A program made the position numbers and the translations under genes. A model generated the notes under the pieces. The model saw nothing but the letters and a program-made list of their open reading frames with translations. It was not told the DNA's origin and made no database searches. 64,000 nt of DNA from Woeseiaceae bacterium (lineage in GTDB: Bacteria; Pseudomonadota; Gammaproteobacteria; Steroidobacterales; Woeseiaceae). The stretch is from the NCBI GenBank assembly GCA_024640365.1, contig JAHEFE010000001.1, positions 62,001 to 126,000 of the forward strand, in the 5' to 3' direction. Shown piece by piece: positions 56,094-64,000 of the stretch. The number at the start of each line of letters is the position of its first letter. Position 1 is the stretch's first letter.

Positions 56094-56948
56094 ATGACTG
56101 ACAAGAGATTTAATGGCACAGAATCCTATATAGCGACAGACGATTTAACGATGGCTGTAAATGCGGCCGTTACGTTGCAAAGGCCCATACTGGTCAAGGG
56201 TGAGCCCGGTACGGGCAAGACCCAGCTGGCAATCGAGGTTGCAGCAGCGCTCGGCAAGCCTTTGCATGAGTGGCACATCAAATCCACGACGAAGGCGCAG
56301 CAGGGGCTGTATGACTATGATGCGGTTGCTCGATTGCGCGATTCGCAACTAGGTGACAAGCGCGTTCACGATATTGGTAATTATATCGTGCGCGGCAAAG
56401 TGTGGGATGCATTCGAGTCCGATTCTCAGCCAGTTTTGCTCATCGACGAAATTGACAAAGCGGACATCGAGTTTCCGAATGATTTGTTGCGCGAGCTTGA
56501 TCGCATGGAGTTCTTCGTTTACGAAACCAAGCAGTTGGTTACGGCAGTCCATCGGCCGATCATTATTATTACCAGCAACAATGAAAAGGAATTACCGGAT
56601 GCGTTTTTACGCCGCTGTTTTTTCCATTACATCAAATTCCCTGACAAGAATACGATGGAGAAAATCATTGCTGTCCATTTTCCGGAATTGAAGAAAAATC
56701 TTCTGCGGGAAGCGTTAGAGGCTTTTTATAAAGTCAGAGATACCCCTGGCTTGAAGAAAAAACCTTCAACGTCCGAGCTGCTTGACTGGATCAAGTTACT
56801 ACTTGCTGAGGATATTTCTCCCGAGACTTTGCGTTCCGAAGATACGCGCAAGACCATACCGCCGCTCTACGGTGCGTTGCTGAAGAATGAGCAGGACGTC
56901 CATTTGTTTGAGCAGCTGGTATTTTTGGATCGGCGTAATCGGCAGTAG
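56094..56948 (+). CDS. MoxR-family AAA+ ATPase
   Basis: This ATPase probably works as a chaperone with the VWA protein encoded next. Walker A GEPGTGKT (36-43), Walker B LLIDEIDKAD, sensor 1 IIITSNNEKEL, and sensor 2 region FLRRCFFHYIKF. At 284 aa it is of the short MoxR/CoxD-like type. It starts 116 bp after the acylase gene and is followed 5 bp later by the VWA gene. Such ATPase-VWA pairs (RavA-ViaA, CoxD-CoxE, NorQ-NorD) load metals or mature enzyme complexes; the client is unknown here. Confidence 0.92.
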   Translation: MTDKRFNGTESYIATDDLTMAVNAAVTLQRPILVKGEPGTGKTQLAIEVAAALGKPLHEWHIKSTTKAQQGLYDYDAVARLRDSQLGDKRVHDIGNYIVRGKVWDAFESDSQPVLLIDEIDKADIEFPNDLLRELDRMEFFVYETKQLVTAVHRPIIIITSNNEKELPDAFLRRCFFHYIKFPDKNTMEKIIAVHFPELKKNLLREALEAFYKVRDTPGLKKKPSTSELLDWIKLLLAEDISPETLRSEDTRKTIPPLYGALLKNEQDVHLFEQLVFLDRRNRQ

Positions 56949-56953
56949 AAATT

Positions 56954-58129
56954 ATGCTTACCAAATTCTTCTTCATGCTGCGTAAAGGTGGTTTGAAAAC
57001 GTCGATCACCGAACTACTGACGTTGCTGGAAGCGATGAAGAGTGGTCTCGCAGGTCACAGTATCGATAATTTCTATTATCTAAGTCGAACCTGCCTGGTT
57101 AAGGACGAAGCGCATTTTGATCGCTTTGACCGTATATTTGGCGCCCATTTTAAGGGTATCGAGGAAGCGCTAGGTGCGCTCGAAGCTGAAATTCCGGATG
57201 AGTGGTTACGGCGTCAGGCAGAGCTCTACCTGAGTGAAGAGGAACGCAAGAAAATTGAATCCATGGGCGGTTTTGAAGCTCTGATGAAAGCCCTCCAGGA
57301 GCGGCTTAAAGAGCAGGATGAGCGTCACGAGGGCGGTAATAAATGGATAGGTACGGCAGGCACGTCGCCCTTCGGCGCTTATGGATATAACCCTGAGGGC
57401 GTGCGGATAGGTCAACAAGGATCGGGACATCGCCGCGCCGTAAAAGTGTGGGACCAGCGGGAATACCGCAATCTGGATGATTCCATCGAATTAGGCACTC
57501 GTAACATCAAACTCGCTTTGCGCAAACTGCGAAAATTTGCGCGCGAGGGCGCAGCAGATCAGCTGGACCTCGATCAGACTATCGATAAGACGGCGCGTAA
57601 CGCCGGGTTGCTTGACATTCAAATGGTGCCTGAGCGACATAATGCCGTTAAGGTTTTGTTATGCCTCGATATAGGCGGATCAATGGATGATCATGTACGG
57701 ATATGCGAGGAAATGTTCTCGGCTGCTCGTACTGAGTTCAAGCATCTGGAATATTTTTATTTTCACAATTTCATTTATGAAAGCATGTGGAAGGATAACC
57801 GGCGGCGTCATGCGGAACGCATCGCGACGACCGAGATTCTTCATAAGTACGGCCAGGACTACAAACTGGTTTTCGTTGGCGATGCAACGATGAGTCCCTA
57901 CGAAATTGTGTATGCAGGCGGCAGCGTTGAACATTGGAATGACGAGCCAGGCGCGGTCTGGATCAAGCGGCTACTCGATGTGTTTCCCAAGGCGATCTGG
58001 ATCAACCCGGAGCCGCAGCAACGGTGGGATTACACGCCGTCGGTTAAATTAACCCGAGAATTAATGGATGATCGCATGTTCCCATTGACGATCCACGGCC
58101 TTGATGCCGGGATCAAACGGCTGAATTAG
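56954..58129 (+). CDS. VWA domain (CoxE-like) protein, partner of the MoxR ATPase
   Basis: The 391-aa protein has an N-terminal helical region (FFFMLRKGGLKTSITELLTLLEAM), a linker with GTAGTSPFGAYGYNPEGVRIG, and a C-terminal von Willebrand A domain. The metal-ion site reads DIGGSMDDH (from Asp239), so Gly replaces the first Ser of the usual DxSxS, as is common in this subfamily (DVGGSM). Later motifs are YYFHNFIYE-like and VFVGDATMSPYEI. It starts 5 bp after the ATPase gene. No membrane segment is seen. Confidence 0.9.
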   Translation: MLTKFFFMLRKGGLKTSITELLTLLEAMKSGLAGHSIDNFYYLSRTCLVKDEAHFDRFDRIFGAHFKGIEEALGALEAEIPDEWLRRQAELYLSEEERKKIESMGGFEALMKALQERLKEQDERHEGGNKWIGTAGTSPFGAYGYNPEGVRIGQQGSGHRRAVKVWDQREYRNLDDSIELGTRNIKLALRKLRKFAREGAADQLDLDQTIDKTARNAGLLDIQMVPERHNAVKVLLCLDIGGSMDDHVRICEEMFSAARTEFKHLEYFYFHNFIYESMWKDNRRRHAERIATTEILHKYGQDYKLVFVGDATMSPYEIVYAGGSVEHWNDEPGAVWIKRLLDVFPKAIWINPEPQQRWDYTPSVKLTRELMDDRMFPLTIHGLDAGIKRLN

Positions 58130-58142
58130 TCCTAATTCTGGT

Positions 58143-58682
58143 TCAGGGAGCCTTTGCTGCGAGGCGTTCGAGGTCAGCCAATACCTCTTCTGAATGTGAT
58201 TTTGGGCTAACCTTCGGGTAGTGGCGTGCGATACGTCCTTCAGGATCGATCAAAAACGTTTCGCGCTTTGCATAGCTCATGCCGACCATTTTTCCGAGGA
58301 CGCCGTAGGCTGTAGCGACTTTTTGCCCGGTGTCTGCAAGTAACGGAAACGGCAGGCTGTATTTTTCGGCGAAGTCTTTGTGTGAACTTTCATCATCCAG
58401 ACTAATGCCAACAATCTGGCTGTTGAGTTTTTTGAAAGCAAATATATTGTCGCGGAACTCGCAGGCTTCCGTGGTGCAGCCTGGTGTGTCATCTTTTGGG
58501 TAAAAATAAAGCACCAGCCACTTTCCGCGATAATCAGCCAGTTCATGCGCATTGCCACTCTGGTCCTGCAGATTAAAATTTGGCGCCATATCTCCGTCAC
58601 TGACGGCGGCAGCCACTGCCGTACCGGCTACAATGGTCAGGATCAGCGATAGAGTGGACATGAGCAATCTGGATCGGAGCAT
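58143..58682 (-). CDS. Peroxiredoxin (Bcp/PrxQ-type) with signal peptide
   Basis: This thiol peroxidase reduces peroxides. The active site TPGCTTEAC has peroxidatic Cys69 and resolving Cys74 five residues on, the alpha-2 arrangement of BCP/PrxQ. A hydrophobic N-terminus (LLMSTLSLILTIVAGTAVAAA) looks like a cleavable signal, so the enzyme is predicted to act in the periplasm rather than the cytoplasm where E. coli Bcp works. The 179 aa fit that extra part. Convergent with the VWA gene by 13 bp. Confidence 0.9.
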   Translation of the reverse strand: MLRSRLLMSTLSLILTIVAGTAVAAAVSDGDMAPNFNLQDQSGNAHELADYRGKWLVLYFYPKDDTPGCTTEACEFRDNIFAFKKLNSQIVGISLDDESSHKDFAEKYSLPFPLLADTGQKVATAYGVLGKMVGMSYAKRETFLIDPEGRIARHYPKVSPKSHSEEVLADLERLAAKAP

Positions 58683-58772
58683 TTTGGTATCCTTAAATCA
58701 GTTAAGCGCTAAAATGCGGCTGAACAGTAACTATATCCTGTTCCTAATAAATCTGCCTTAAACGAATAACCG

Positions 58773-59999
58773 ATGACGGATAACACTCAACGAGCGAAAA
58801 CGGGTCTGGTATTGCCAGGTGGCGGTGCCCGCTGCGCATTTCAGGCGGGTGTGCTCAAAGCAATGGCGGATATGCTCCCGAGGAATTGCTGCAATCCGTT
58901 CCCGATCATCAGTGGGACGTCGGCAGGCGCTATCAATGCGACGGTCCTTGCCAGCAACGCGCGGCGCTTTCATCGGGCAGTCGCTGAGCTGGACCACGTG
59001 TGGGGAAATTTTCACAGCGGTGCTGTGTTTCGCGCTGACAGTTGGACGATGTTTAAGAGCAGCGTGCACTGGATGGCTGCTTTGGTACTTGGCGGTAACT
59101 TCGTCGGCATGCCGATATCTTTGTTGAATAATGCCCCATTGCGGGCTCTCCTGAGCCGCAATATTCGTTTTCCAAGGATTCAGGCGAACATTGACGGGGG
59201 CATTCTGGACGCGCTGGCGATCACAGCTGCGAGCTACAATTCAGCCTGCTCATCTACGTTTTTCCAGGCAACTCCAGGGGATAGGGGCTGGACGAGGACT
59301 CGCCGAGTTGGCCTGCGTGAAACGATTAATCTCGATCACCTAATGGGCAGCATTGCGGTACCGCTGGTGTTTCCACCGGTGCAAATTGATGGTCAGTATT
59401 ATGGGGATGGGGCAATGCGGCATGCGACTCCGTTGAGTCCTGCCGTCCATCTGGGCGCTGATCGTATTCTTATCATTTCAATACGTGATGAGCAGGGCGA
59501 TAGCCCCGTAATCAGTGATAAACCACTGACGCCTCCCGGGATAGCACAAATTGCCGGTTACATGCTCGATACTCTTTTCATGGATGGTTTGTACTCTGAT
59601 CTGGAACGAATTACCCGGATTAACCAGATGCTTGACTCAGTTGCCGACGAACATAAAACCGGAATCCTCGAGCACATGCGGCCCATCGATACGATGGTTG
59701 TTGTGCCTAGCCAGGACTTGCGACTCATCGCGCAAAAATACAGAAAGGAAATGCCAATGCCGGTGCGCTTGTTGTTACGCGGGGTGGCAGGACGCAAAGG
59801 CAGTGAACAGCGATTATTGAGCTTTCTGTTGTTCGAAAAGGCGTATACGCGCGAATTGATCAATCTCGGTTACAAGGATGCTATGGCGATAAAAGACCAG
59901 TTAATGGACTTTGTTATGGGTAAAGATGTACCAAGATTGTTTGCCCCGAGTTGGGTCAAGAAAGATTTACTGCGTATCCATCCGGAAACTTCGGCCTAA
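58773..59999 (+). CDS. Patatin-like phospholipase
   Basis: This serine acyl hydrolase of the patatin family has oxyanion-hole GGGARCAFQAGVL (16-28), nucleophile motif GTSAG with Ser50, and the Asp of DGAM (Asp212), forming the Ser-Asp dyad. A C-terminal part of about 150 residues (QSxDLR.IA-type region with SQDLRLIAQKYRKEMP) is typical of RssA-like or larger bacterial members. No signal peptide, so it should act in the cytoplasm or at the inner leaflet. Overlaps mgtE tail to tail by 4 bp. 408 aa. Confidence 0.9.
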   Translation: MTDNTQRAKTGLVLPGGGARCAFQAGVLKAMADMLPRNCCNPFPIISGTSAGAINATVLASNARRFHRAVAELDHVWGNFHSGAVFRADSWTMFKSSVHWMAALVLGGNFVGMPISLLNNAPLRALLSRNIRFPRIQANIDGGILDALAITAASYNSACSSTFFQATPGDRGWTRTRRVGLRETINLDHLMGSIAVPLVFPPVQIDGQYYGDGAMRHATPLSPAVHLGADRILIISIRDEQGDSPVISDKPLTPPGIAQIAGYMLDTLFMDGLYSDLERITRINQMLDSVADEHKTGILEHMRPIDTMVVVPSQDLRLIAQKYRKEMPMPVRLLLRGVAGRKGSEQRLLSFLLFEKAYTRELINLGYKDAMAIKDQLMDFVMGKDVPRLFAPSWVKKDLLRIHPETSA

Positions 60000-61345
60000 A
60001 CGAGAAAGGCCGCACCTAGACCGAGAAAGGTCATATAGCCAACGACGTCAGTGATAGTAGTAAGTACAACTCCGCCAGCGATGGCCGGGTCTATGTGCAT
60101 TCTTTTTAAAGTCAGGGGAACCATGAACCCGGCGCCTGCCGCTGCTATCATGTTGATGCTCAGTGCTGAGGCGATAACGGCACCCAGACGCCAGTCGCCA
60201 AACCAGAGCATCGTTATAATTGCGACGACCAAAGCCCAGCCGAATCCATTGAGTACTCCCACGAGCAGTTCCTTGTAAAGAATTCGACGTGCGTTGGATG
60301 TATCTACTTGGCCGAGCGCCATTGCACGGGTGATTATGGTTAAAGATTGGGTGCCGGCGACACCACCCATGCTAGGTACCACGGGCATTAAAACTGCGAG
60401 CAGTACAATGCGGTCTACCGTGGTCTGAAACAGGTCGACAACCGAAGCCGCCAGAAAAGCAGTAGCCAGATTTATCCCGAGCCAGATCGCCCTACGCTTG
60501 GCACTGGTTATTGCCGGTGCGAACATATCATCGTCTTCGTCGAGGCCTGCAGCGCTCATGAGTGAGTGTTCGGCTTGCTCGCGTAAAACGTCGACAACGT
60601 CATCGACTGTGATACGGCCTAGAAGGCGGTTCGCTTCATTGACTACCGGTGCCGAAAACAAATCTCTGTTTTCGAATACGCGAACAACTTCTTCGGATGG
60701 CATATGCACATTAATAGGTTGCACGTCCGAGCTCATGATCTCTGCGACAGTCTCGCTGGTATCACTGGTCAGCAAACGCGAGACATAGAAAGCCCCGAGG
60801 TACTGGTCGCTGCGATCGACAACGAAAATGGTGTCGGTGTGATCCGGCATTTCGGAATGAGCACGAAGATATCGCAGCACTACTTCAAGAGTTACGTCCG
60901 GACGTACCGTAATGGTGTCCGTGTTCATCAAGCCACCAGCACTGTCTTCGTCGAAGGACAGTACCTGGCGCAGGCGTTCCCTGTCTTGCAGATCGAGCGA
61001 ATGAATAACTTGCTGGGTCAGAGCCTCGGGAAGGTCAGCCACAAGGTCAGCAAGGTCGTCGAGAGCCATGCCTTCTGTTGCGGCAACCAGTTCTTCAGCT
61101 TCCATTCCCCGGATAAGGCCATGGCGGACTTCGTCCGCGACCTCGACCAGAACGTCACCTTCTATATCGGCCGGGATCATTTCCCAGACGATCGCGCGTT
61201 CGCTGAGCGGCATTGATTCGAGCAGGCGCGCGAGTTCGGTGCCGCTGAGGTTACCGATCAGTCGCTGTGCAGAGCGCATCTTGCCTTCGTCGAGCTTCTC
61301 GCGAAGCCGCTGCATCATAGTTGGGGTAGGGTCGTTGTTATCCAT
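59996..61345 (-). CDS. mgtE: Magnesium transporter MgtE
   Basis: This Mg2+ channel has a cytoplasmic N-domain (helical, with LPEALTQQVIHSLDLQDRERL), a CBS pair (about 135-250, LMNTDTITVRPDVTLEV and VVNEANRLLGRITVDDVVDVL), and a five-helix membrane part (from about 285) with VVPSMGGVAGTQSLTI and the C-terminal DVVGYMTFLGLGAAFLV. At 449 aa the length is standard. It follows rapZ with 171 bp between. In many relatives an NPr gene sits here, but the gap is too short to hold one. Confidence 0.95.
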   Translation of the reverse strand: MDNNDPTPTMMQRLREKLDEGKMRSAQRLIGNLSGTELARLLESMPLSERAIVWEMIPADIEGDVLVEVADEVRHGLIRGMEAEELVAATEGMALDDLADLVADLPEALTQQVIHSLDLQDRERLRQVLSFDEDSAGGLMNTDTITVRPDVTLEVVLRYLRAHSEMPDHTDTIFVVDRSDQYLGAFYVSRLLTSDTSETVAEIMSSDVQPINVHMPSEEVVRVFENRDLFSAPVVNEANRLLGRITVDDVVDVLREQAEHSLMSAAGLDEDDDMFAPAITSAKRRAIWLGINLATAFLAASVVDLFQTTVDRIVLLAVLMPVVPSMGGVAGTQSLTIITRAMALGQVDTSNARRILYKELLVGVLNGFGWALVVAIITMLWFGDWRLGAVIASALSINMIAAAGAGFMVPLTLKRMHIDPAIAGGVVLTTITDVVGYMTFLGLGAAFLV

Positions 61346-61516
61346 CTCTAGCTTATGCCAAGGTCAATTTGAAGCACCGGGTTGGTCGCAGGCTGAGACG
61401 CATCAGGACGGTCGTTCTTTTTGACTGTCCGTTGGCACCGCAGTTGATTCACAGTGTAACTTTGTTGCAAACGCAAAGCACGATGTGCTGATTTCGGATG
61501 GGTAATCGGGCGCAGG

Positions 61517-62413
61517 TTAGTCGGACGACATAGGGTTGTGACCGGCGTCTATTTCTTTGTGGCGAGTAATTACCGGATCGTGAACCTTGCGCAATGCTTC
61601 CGCGAGCTTGTCCACCATACAAACTGACCGGTGCTGCCCCCCCGTACAGCCTATGGCTACGGTCAGGTAACTGCGGTTAAAACCGATATAGCTGGGTATC
61701 CAGCGCGCGAAAAAATCCCGGATATCTTCATACATAGTCTGAAAATCAAGTTGCTCGTTCAGAAATTCGATCACCTCAGGGTCCAGTCCGGTCTTGGCGC
61801 GCAAGTCTGGAACCCAATAAGGGTTTGGCAGGCATCGAAGATCAAAGACAAAATCGGCATCGGCAGGGATGCCGTGCTTGAATCCAAATGATTCGATGAG
61901 TACGGATAATTTATTGTTCCGGCGGCGGTCCACGCGCTCCCGGATCGCATCACCCAGTTCGTAAACACTGGTGCGGGATGTATCCAGTATCAAGTCGGCG
62001 GCGTCTATGATTTCCCCAAGCAACCGGCGCTCACTTTCAATAGCCGCCCTCAGGGCGCCACCTTGAGCCGCCAACGGGTGCCGCCGCCTCGATTCGCTAT
62101 AGCGCTTTAAGAGAATGTCATCGCTTGCTTGAAGAAAAAGCAGCTCGGCCTGAATACCACCATCTCGCAGTTCATTGATCAAAGACGGTAGCGTCTCAAG
62201 ATCGCGTTTTCGATTACGGGCGTCCACGCCTATAGCTACGCGTGTTGCAGATCCGTCATCGGGTCTCTGAATTTCGGCTAATAATGACTTGATGAGGGCC
62301 GCAGGCATATTGTCGATACAATAGTAACCAAGATCTTCGAGCACATTCAGAGCAACGGTCTTTCCTGACCCTGACAGCCCACTTACAACGATGAGTCTGG
62401 TCTTTTCATTCAC
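61517..62413 (-). CDS. rapZ: RNase adapter / nucleotide-binding protein RapZ
   Basis: In enterics this protein steers the small RNA GlmZ to RNase E and so tunes amino sugar synthesis. Walker A GLSGSGKT is at 12-19, followed by DLGYYCIDNMPAALI. The C-terminal domain has the conserved RCLPNPYW and GCTGGQHRSV. At 298 aa the length is standard. It lies 61 bp after ptsN on the same strand in the rpoN cluster. Whether GlmZ exists here cannot be seen. Confidence 0.95.
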   Translation of the reverse strand: MNEKTRLIVVSGLSGSGKTVALNVLEDLGYYCIDNMPAALIKSLLAEIQRPDDGSATRVAIGVDARNRKRDLETLPSLINELRDGGIQAELLFLQASDDILLKRYSESRRRHPLAAQGGALRAAIESERRLLGEIIDAADLILDTSRTSVYELGDAIRERVDRRRNNKLSVLIESFGFKHGIPADADFVFDLRCLPNPYWVPDLRAKTGLDPEVIEFLNEQLDFQTMYEDIRDFFARWIPSYIGFNRSYLTVAIGCTGGQHRSVCMVDKLAEALRKVHDPVITRHKEIDAGHNPMSSD

Positions 62414-62474
62414 TCTGAACTTCTCCCTAACCGGTGGCTATTAGTGCCAGTTCAATCATCACGGTCAAACTTTT

Positions 62475-62960
62475 TCAGGTGGATTCACCTTCGACTCGAG
62501 GTTGAGCCGCGAGAGCTTGCTGCAGCATCTTGTATAATGCTGTACTGCTATTGGTCTTGCGTAACGATAATGCTAACGAATGGTTGTCGAGAATTGCGGT
62601 AACGTCATCCAGCTCGGAACAATGATGCTCAGCAAGATCCTGCGGCACAATTAGTCCAAAAATCAGATCAACCGGCTCCCCATCGGGAGAATCAAAGTCT
62701 ATTGGTGAGAGCAGTTTCATGAATGCTCCAACGGTCTGTTGCAAGCCATCCGAGCGGCAACGAGGAAACCCTATACCATCATCAACGCCTGTGGTGCCGA
62801 GCCGCTCTCTGTTAATTAATGCGGAAAAAATTTCTTCCTGGACCAACCCAGGAGCCGAACGCACCAATAGCTCACTGAGAATTTCGAGGCAGTGTTTTTT
62901 GCTGCGAGCCTGTGCATTGCATAGCACGCTTTCAGGCTTGATAAGTAATTCAAGGTTCAT
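62475..62960 (-). CDS. ptsN: PtsN-like EIIA-Ntr protein with Arg in place of the phospho-His
   Basis: The 161-aa protein has the EIIA-Ntr fold sequence: KHCLEILSELLV, INRERLGTTGVDDGIGFPR, DGEPVDLIFGLIVP and ALSLRKTNSSTALYKML. In PtsN the active His lies in a GI(A/G)xPH motif; here codon 67 (62760-62762) is CGT, Arg, so the protein cannot be phosphorylated at that site. The start at 62960 gives the standard N-terminus; the frame is open to 62990. It is within rpoN-hpf-ptsN-rapZ. It may still bind partners in a fixed unphosphorylated-like state. Confidence 0.9.
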   Translation of the reverse strand: MNLELLIKPESVLCNAQARSKKHCLEILSELLVRSAPGLVQEEIFSALINRERLGTTGVDDGIGFPRCRSDGLQQTVGAFMKLLSPIDFDSPDGEPVDLIFGLIVPQDLAEHHCSELDDVTAILDNHSLALSLRKTNSSTALYKMLQQALAAQPRVEGEST

Positions 62961-62990
62961 GATTATTTGTTTGCTTCTGCTGCCAGGCAA

Positions 62991-63027
62991 GGAAAATACG
63001 CCTGCCGATATTCAACGGCAGGCGTAT
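62991..63027 (-). terminator. Hairpin between hpf and ptsN, likely terminator or attenuator
   Basis: A perfect 12-bp stem (ATACGCCTGCCG at 62996-63007 with CGGCAGGCGTAT at 63016-63027) has an 8-nt loop. On the minus strand TTTTCC follows. It can end or lower transcription from rpoN-hpf into ptsN-rapZ. Confidence 0.72.
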
Positions 63028-63042
63028 AGACAAAAGGCTAGC

Positions 63043-63363
63043 CTATTCGATAAGTCTTTTGTTTGCGTTCCTGGCATGATGATTTAACATTTTTTCTTTA
63101 TATTTCTTTACTTGTCTGTCGAGCTTGTCGGCTAAGACGTCGATTGCAGCATACATATCTTCTTCAGTGGCGTCAGCGTAAAGCTGACCGCCGTTAACGC
63201 TAACTGTTGCTTCGGCCTTGTGGCGTAATTTTTCAACCGTAAGAATGCAGTGCACTCCTGATACCTGGTCAAAATGTCGCTCGAGTCTTTCGATTTTATT
63301 TTCTACGTAGTCTCGCAGTGGTTCCGTTATTTCAACGTGGTGGCCGGTCACATCCAATTGCAT
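63043..63363 (-). CDS. hpf: Ribosome hibernation promoting factor HPF, short form
   Basis: It binds the 30S A and P sites and promotes 100S ribosome dimers when growth stops. The 106-aa protein begins QLDVTGHHVEITEPLRDYVENKI and keeps the ATVSVNGGQLYADATEEDMYAAID core. It ends with a basic tail (KYKEKMLNHHARNANKR). A strong GGAGG precedes ATG 63363. It follows rpoN directly, in the classic rpoN-hpf-ptsN order. Confidence 0.94.
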   Translation of the reverse strand: MQLDVTGHHVEITEPLRDYVENKIERLERHFDQVSGVHCILTVEKLRHKAEATVSVNGGQLYADATEEDMYAAIDVLADKLDRQVKKYKEKMLNHHARNANKRLIE

Positions 63364-63513
63364 AATTTCCTCCAGTTCGTACCTGGTTAACGAGTAACCA
63401 GTCAGGTCTGTATCCTTGATTTAAACTGGTGGATCGAAACTCGATACAGGCGTCGAAAACGCTTTGCTGTCGGCCTCTTTCCCCCGTCTATCTCAAGGTC
63501 TAGCTTACTTCAT

Positions 63514-64000
63514 TTACTTCACTTTGCGCTCACTCGATGACGGTATTTTTAACGCCTCTCTGTACTTGGCTATTGTCCGCCGGGCAACGGTTATCCCGTC
63601 ATCGCCAAGCATTTTCATAATCTTGTTGTCACTCAGCGGCTTAGCAGGGTTTTCGGCACCAATCATTTTGCGAATCTTGGCGCGTACCGATGTGGATGAC
63701 AGGTCGTCGCCCTCTGAATTAGCAAGGTGGCTTGAGAAGAAATACTTGAATTCAAATATTCCGCGGGGTGTATGCATGTATTTGTTTGTAGTTACCCGAG
63801 ATATCGTAGATTCATGCATGCCAACTGCTTCCGCTATGTCGCGCAACACCATTGGCTTCATGGCTTCCTCGCCCTTGTCGAGAAATTCAGTCTGGCGACT
63901 GACGATATTGCTGGCAACCTTGAGCAGTGTTTCATTGCGAATTTCGAGGCTGCGCACCAGCCAGCGTGCTTCCTGTAGCTGATTCTTAAGGACCGCGTGA
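63514..64000 (-). CDS. rpoN: RNA polymerase sigma-54 factor RpoN (C-terminal part, cut by window edge)
   Basis: The frame is open through the end of the window, so the N-terminal part is missing. The visible 161 residues cover the core-binding end and the DNA-binding part. They include [19 protein letters not shown], the helix-turn-helix [19 protein letters not shown], and the RpoN box [10 protein letters not shown] near the C-terminus, the -24 contact. RpoN drives nitrogen and other enhancer-dependent promoters. First gene of the visible rpoN-hpf-ptsN-rapZ cluster. Confidence 0.95.
   Translation of the reverse strand, partial: HAVLKNQLQEARWLVRSLEIRNETLLKVASNIVSRQTEFLDKGEEAMKPMVLRDIAEAVGMHESTISRVTTNKYMHTPRGIFEFKYFFSSHLANSEGDDLSSTSVRAKIRKMIGAENPAKPLSDNKIMKMLGDDGITVARRTIAKYREALKIPSSSERKVK

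Noticed and set aside
56094-59999. A new defence or toxin system made of MoxR, VWA, peroxiredoxin and patatin genes
   Set aside because: Strands differ (the peroxiredoxin gene is convergent), spacing does not support an operon, and each protein fits an ordinary family.
60704-61216. 170-aa open frame on the plus strand
   Set aside because: Lies wholly inside mgtE, in antisense, with no ribosome binding site.

Overview
The window is a gene-dense stretch of a gammaproteobacterial chromosome, mostly housekeeping genes of moderate GC content. Three conserved gene orders support this: rpsU-yqeY-dnaG-rpoD followed by a CAT-anticodon tRNA; folB/folK with uppP and cca nearby; and rpoN-hpf-ptsN-rapZ. 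LPS heptose and Kdo genes (hldE, waaA), tolC, mpl and a Tat-exported PhoX-like protein show a Gram-negative envelope. A proton-pumping pyrophosphatase next to a PPi-type phosphofructokinase, together with a split class II ribonucleotide reductase, resembles marine or methylotroph-like gammaproteobacterial lineages. That placement is inference. I see no insertion sequence, prophage, CRISPR array or resistance island.

Layout. 1-3.5 kb: end of a rhomboid protease gene, an unrecognised helical protein and a lipoprotein M3 peptidase. 3.7-8.6 kb (minus): rpsU-yqeY-dnaG-rpoD and tRNA. 8.6-16 kb: tsaD (broken by one in-frame TAA), folB, folK, an S41 peptidase, a pteridine-reductase-like SDR, a MidA-type methyltransferase, uppP and cca. 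16-19.6 kb: a lipoprotein aminopeptidase, an NDUFA9-like protein and a DegQ-type protease. 19.6-23.3 kb: a long AT-rich intergenic region, then nrdJa-nrdJb behind a sigma-70-like promoter and a NrdR-box-like site. 23.4-28.9 kb: hldE, waaA, tolC, a rhodanese and a PCMT-family methyltransferase. 29.2-31.6 kb: a GGDEF-EAL protein. 31.6-37.2 kb: hppA, pfp, adk and rnd. 37.2-41.6 kb: an unknown membrane protein with mpl, a LON-domain protein, hemL and rubredoxin. 41.6-46 kb (minus): metK-ahcY, then cpdA and a TraB/GumN protein. 46.3-56 kb: tkt, gap, pgk, a PhoX-like protein, pyk and a penicillin-acylase-family hydrolase. 56-61.3 kb: a MoxR ATPase with a CoxE-like VWA protein, an exported peroxiredoxin, a patatin-like lipase and mgtE. 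61.5-64 kb (minus): rpoN-hpf-ptsN-rapZ.

How the genes work together. hppA, pfp and adk concern pyrophosphate and adenylate energy. A reversible PPi-PFK can draw on PPi that the pump also uses, and tkt-gap-pgk-pyk supplies the rest of central carbon flow. metK-ahcY is the core of the SAM cycle. The rpoN operon normally carries the nitrogen PTS branch, but here PtsN has Arg where the phosphorylated His should be, and no NPr gene lies between rapZ and mgtE.

The most unusual points are the in-frame stop in the normally essential tsaD, the PtsN without its phospho-acceptor His, a perfect 10+10 bp palindrome that contains the -35 element of the predicted tolC promoter, and hairpins in the leaders of rpsU and hldE. 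I found no convincing new multi-gene defence or mobile system.
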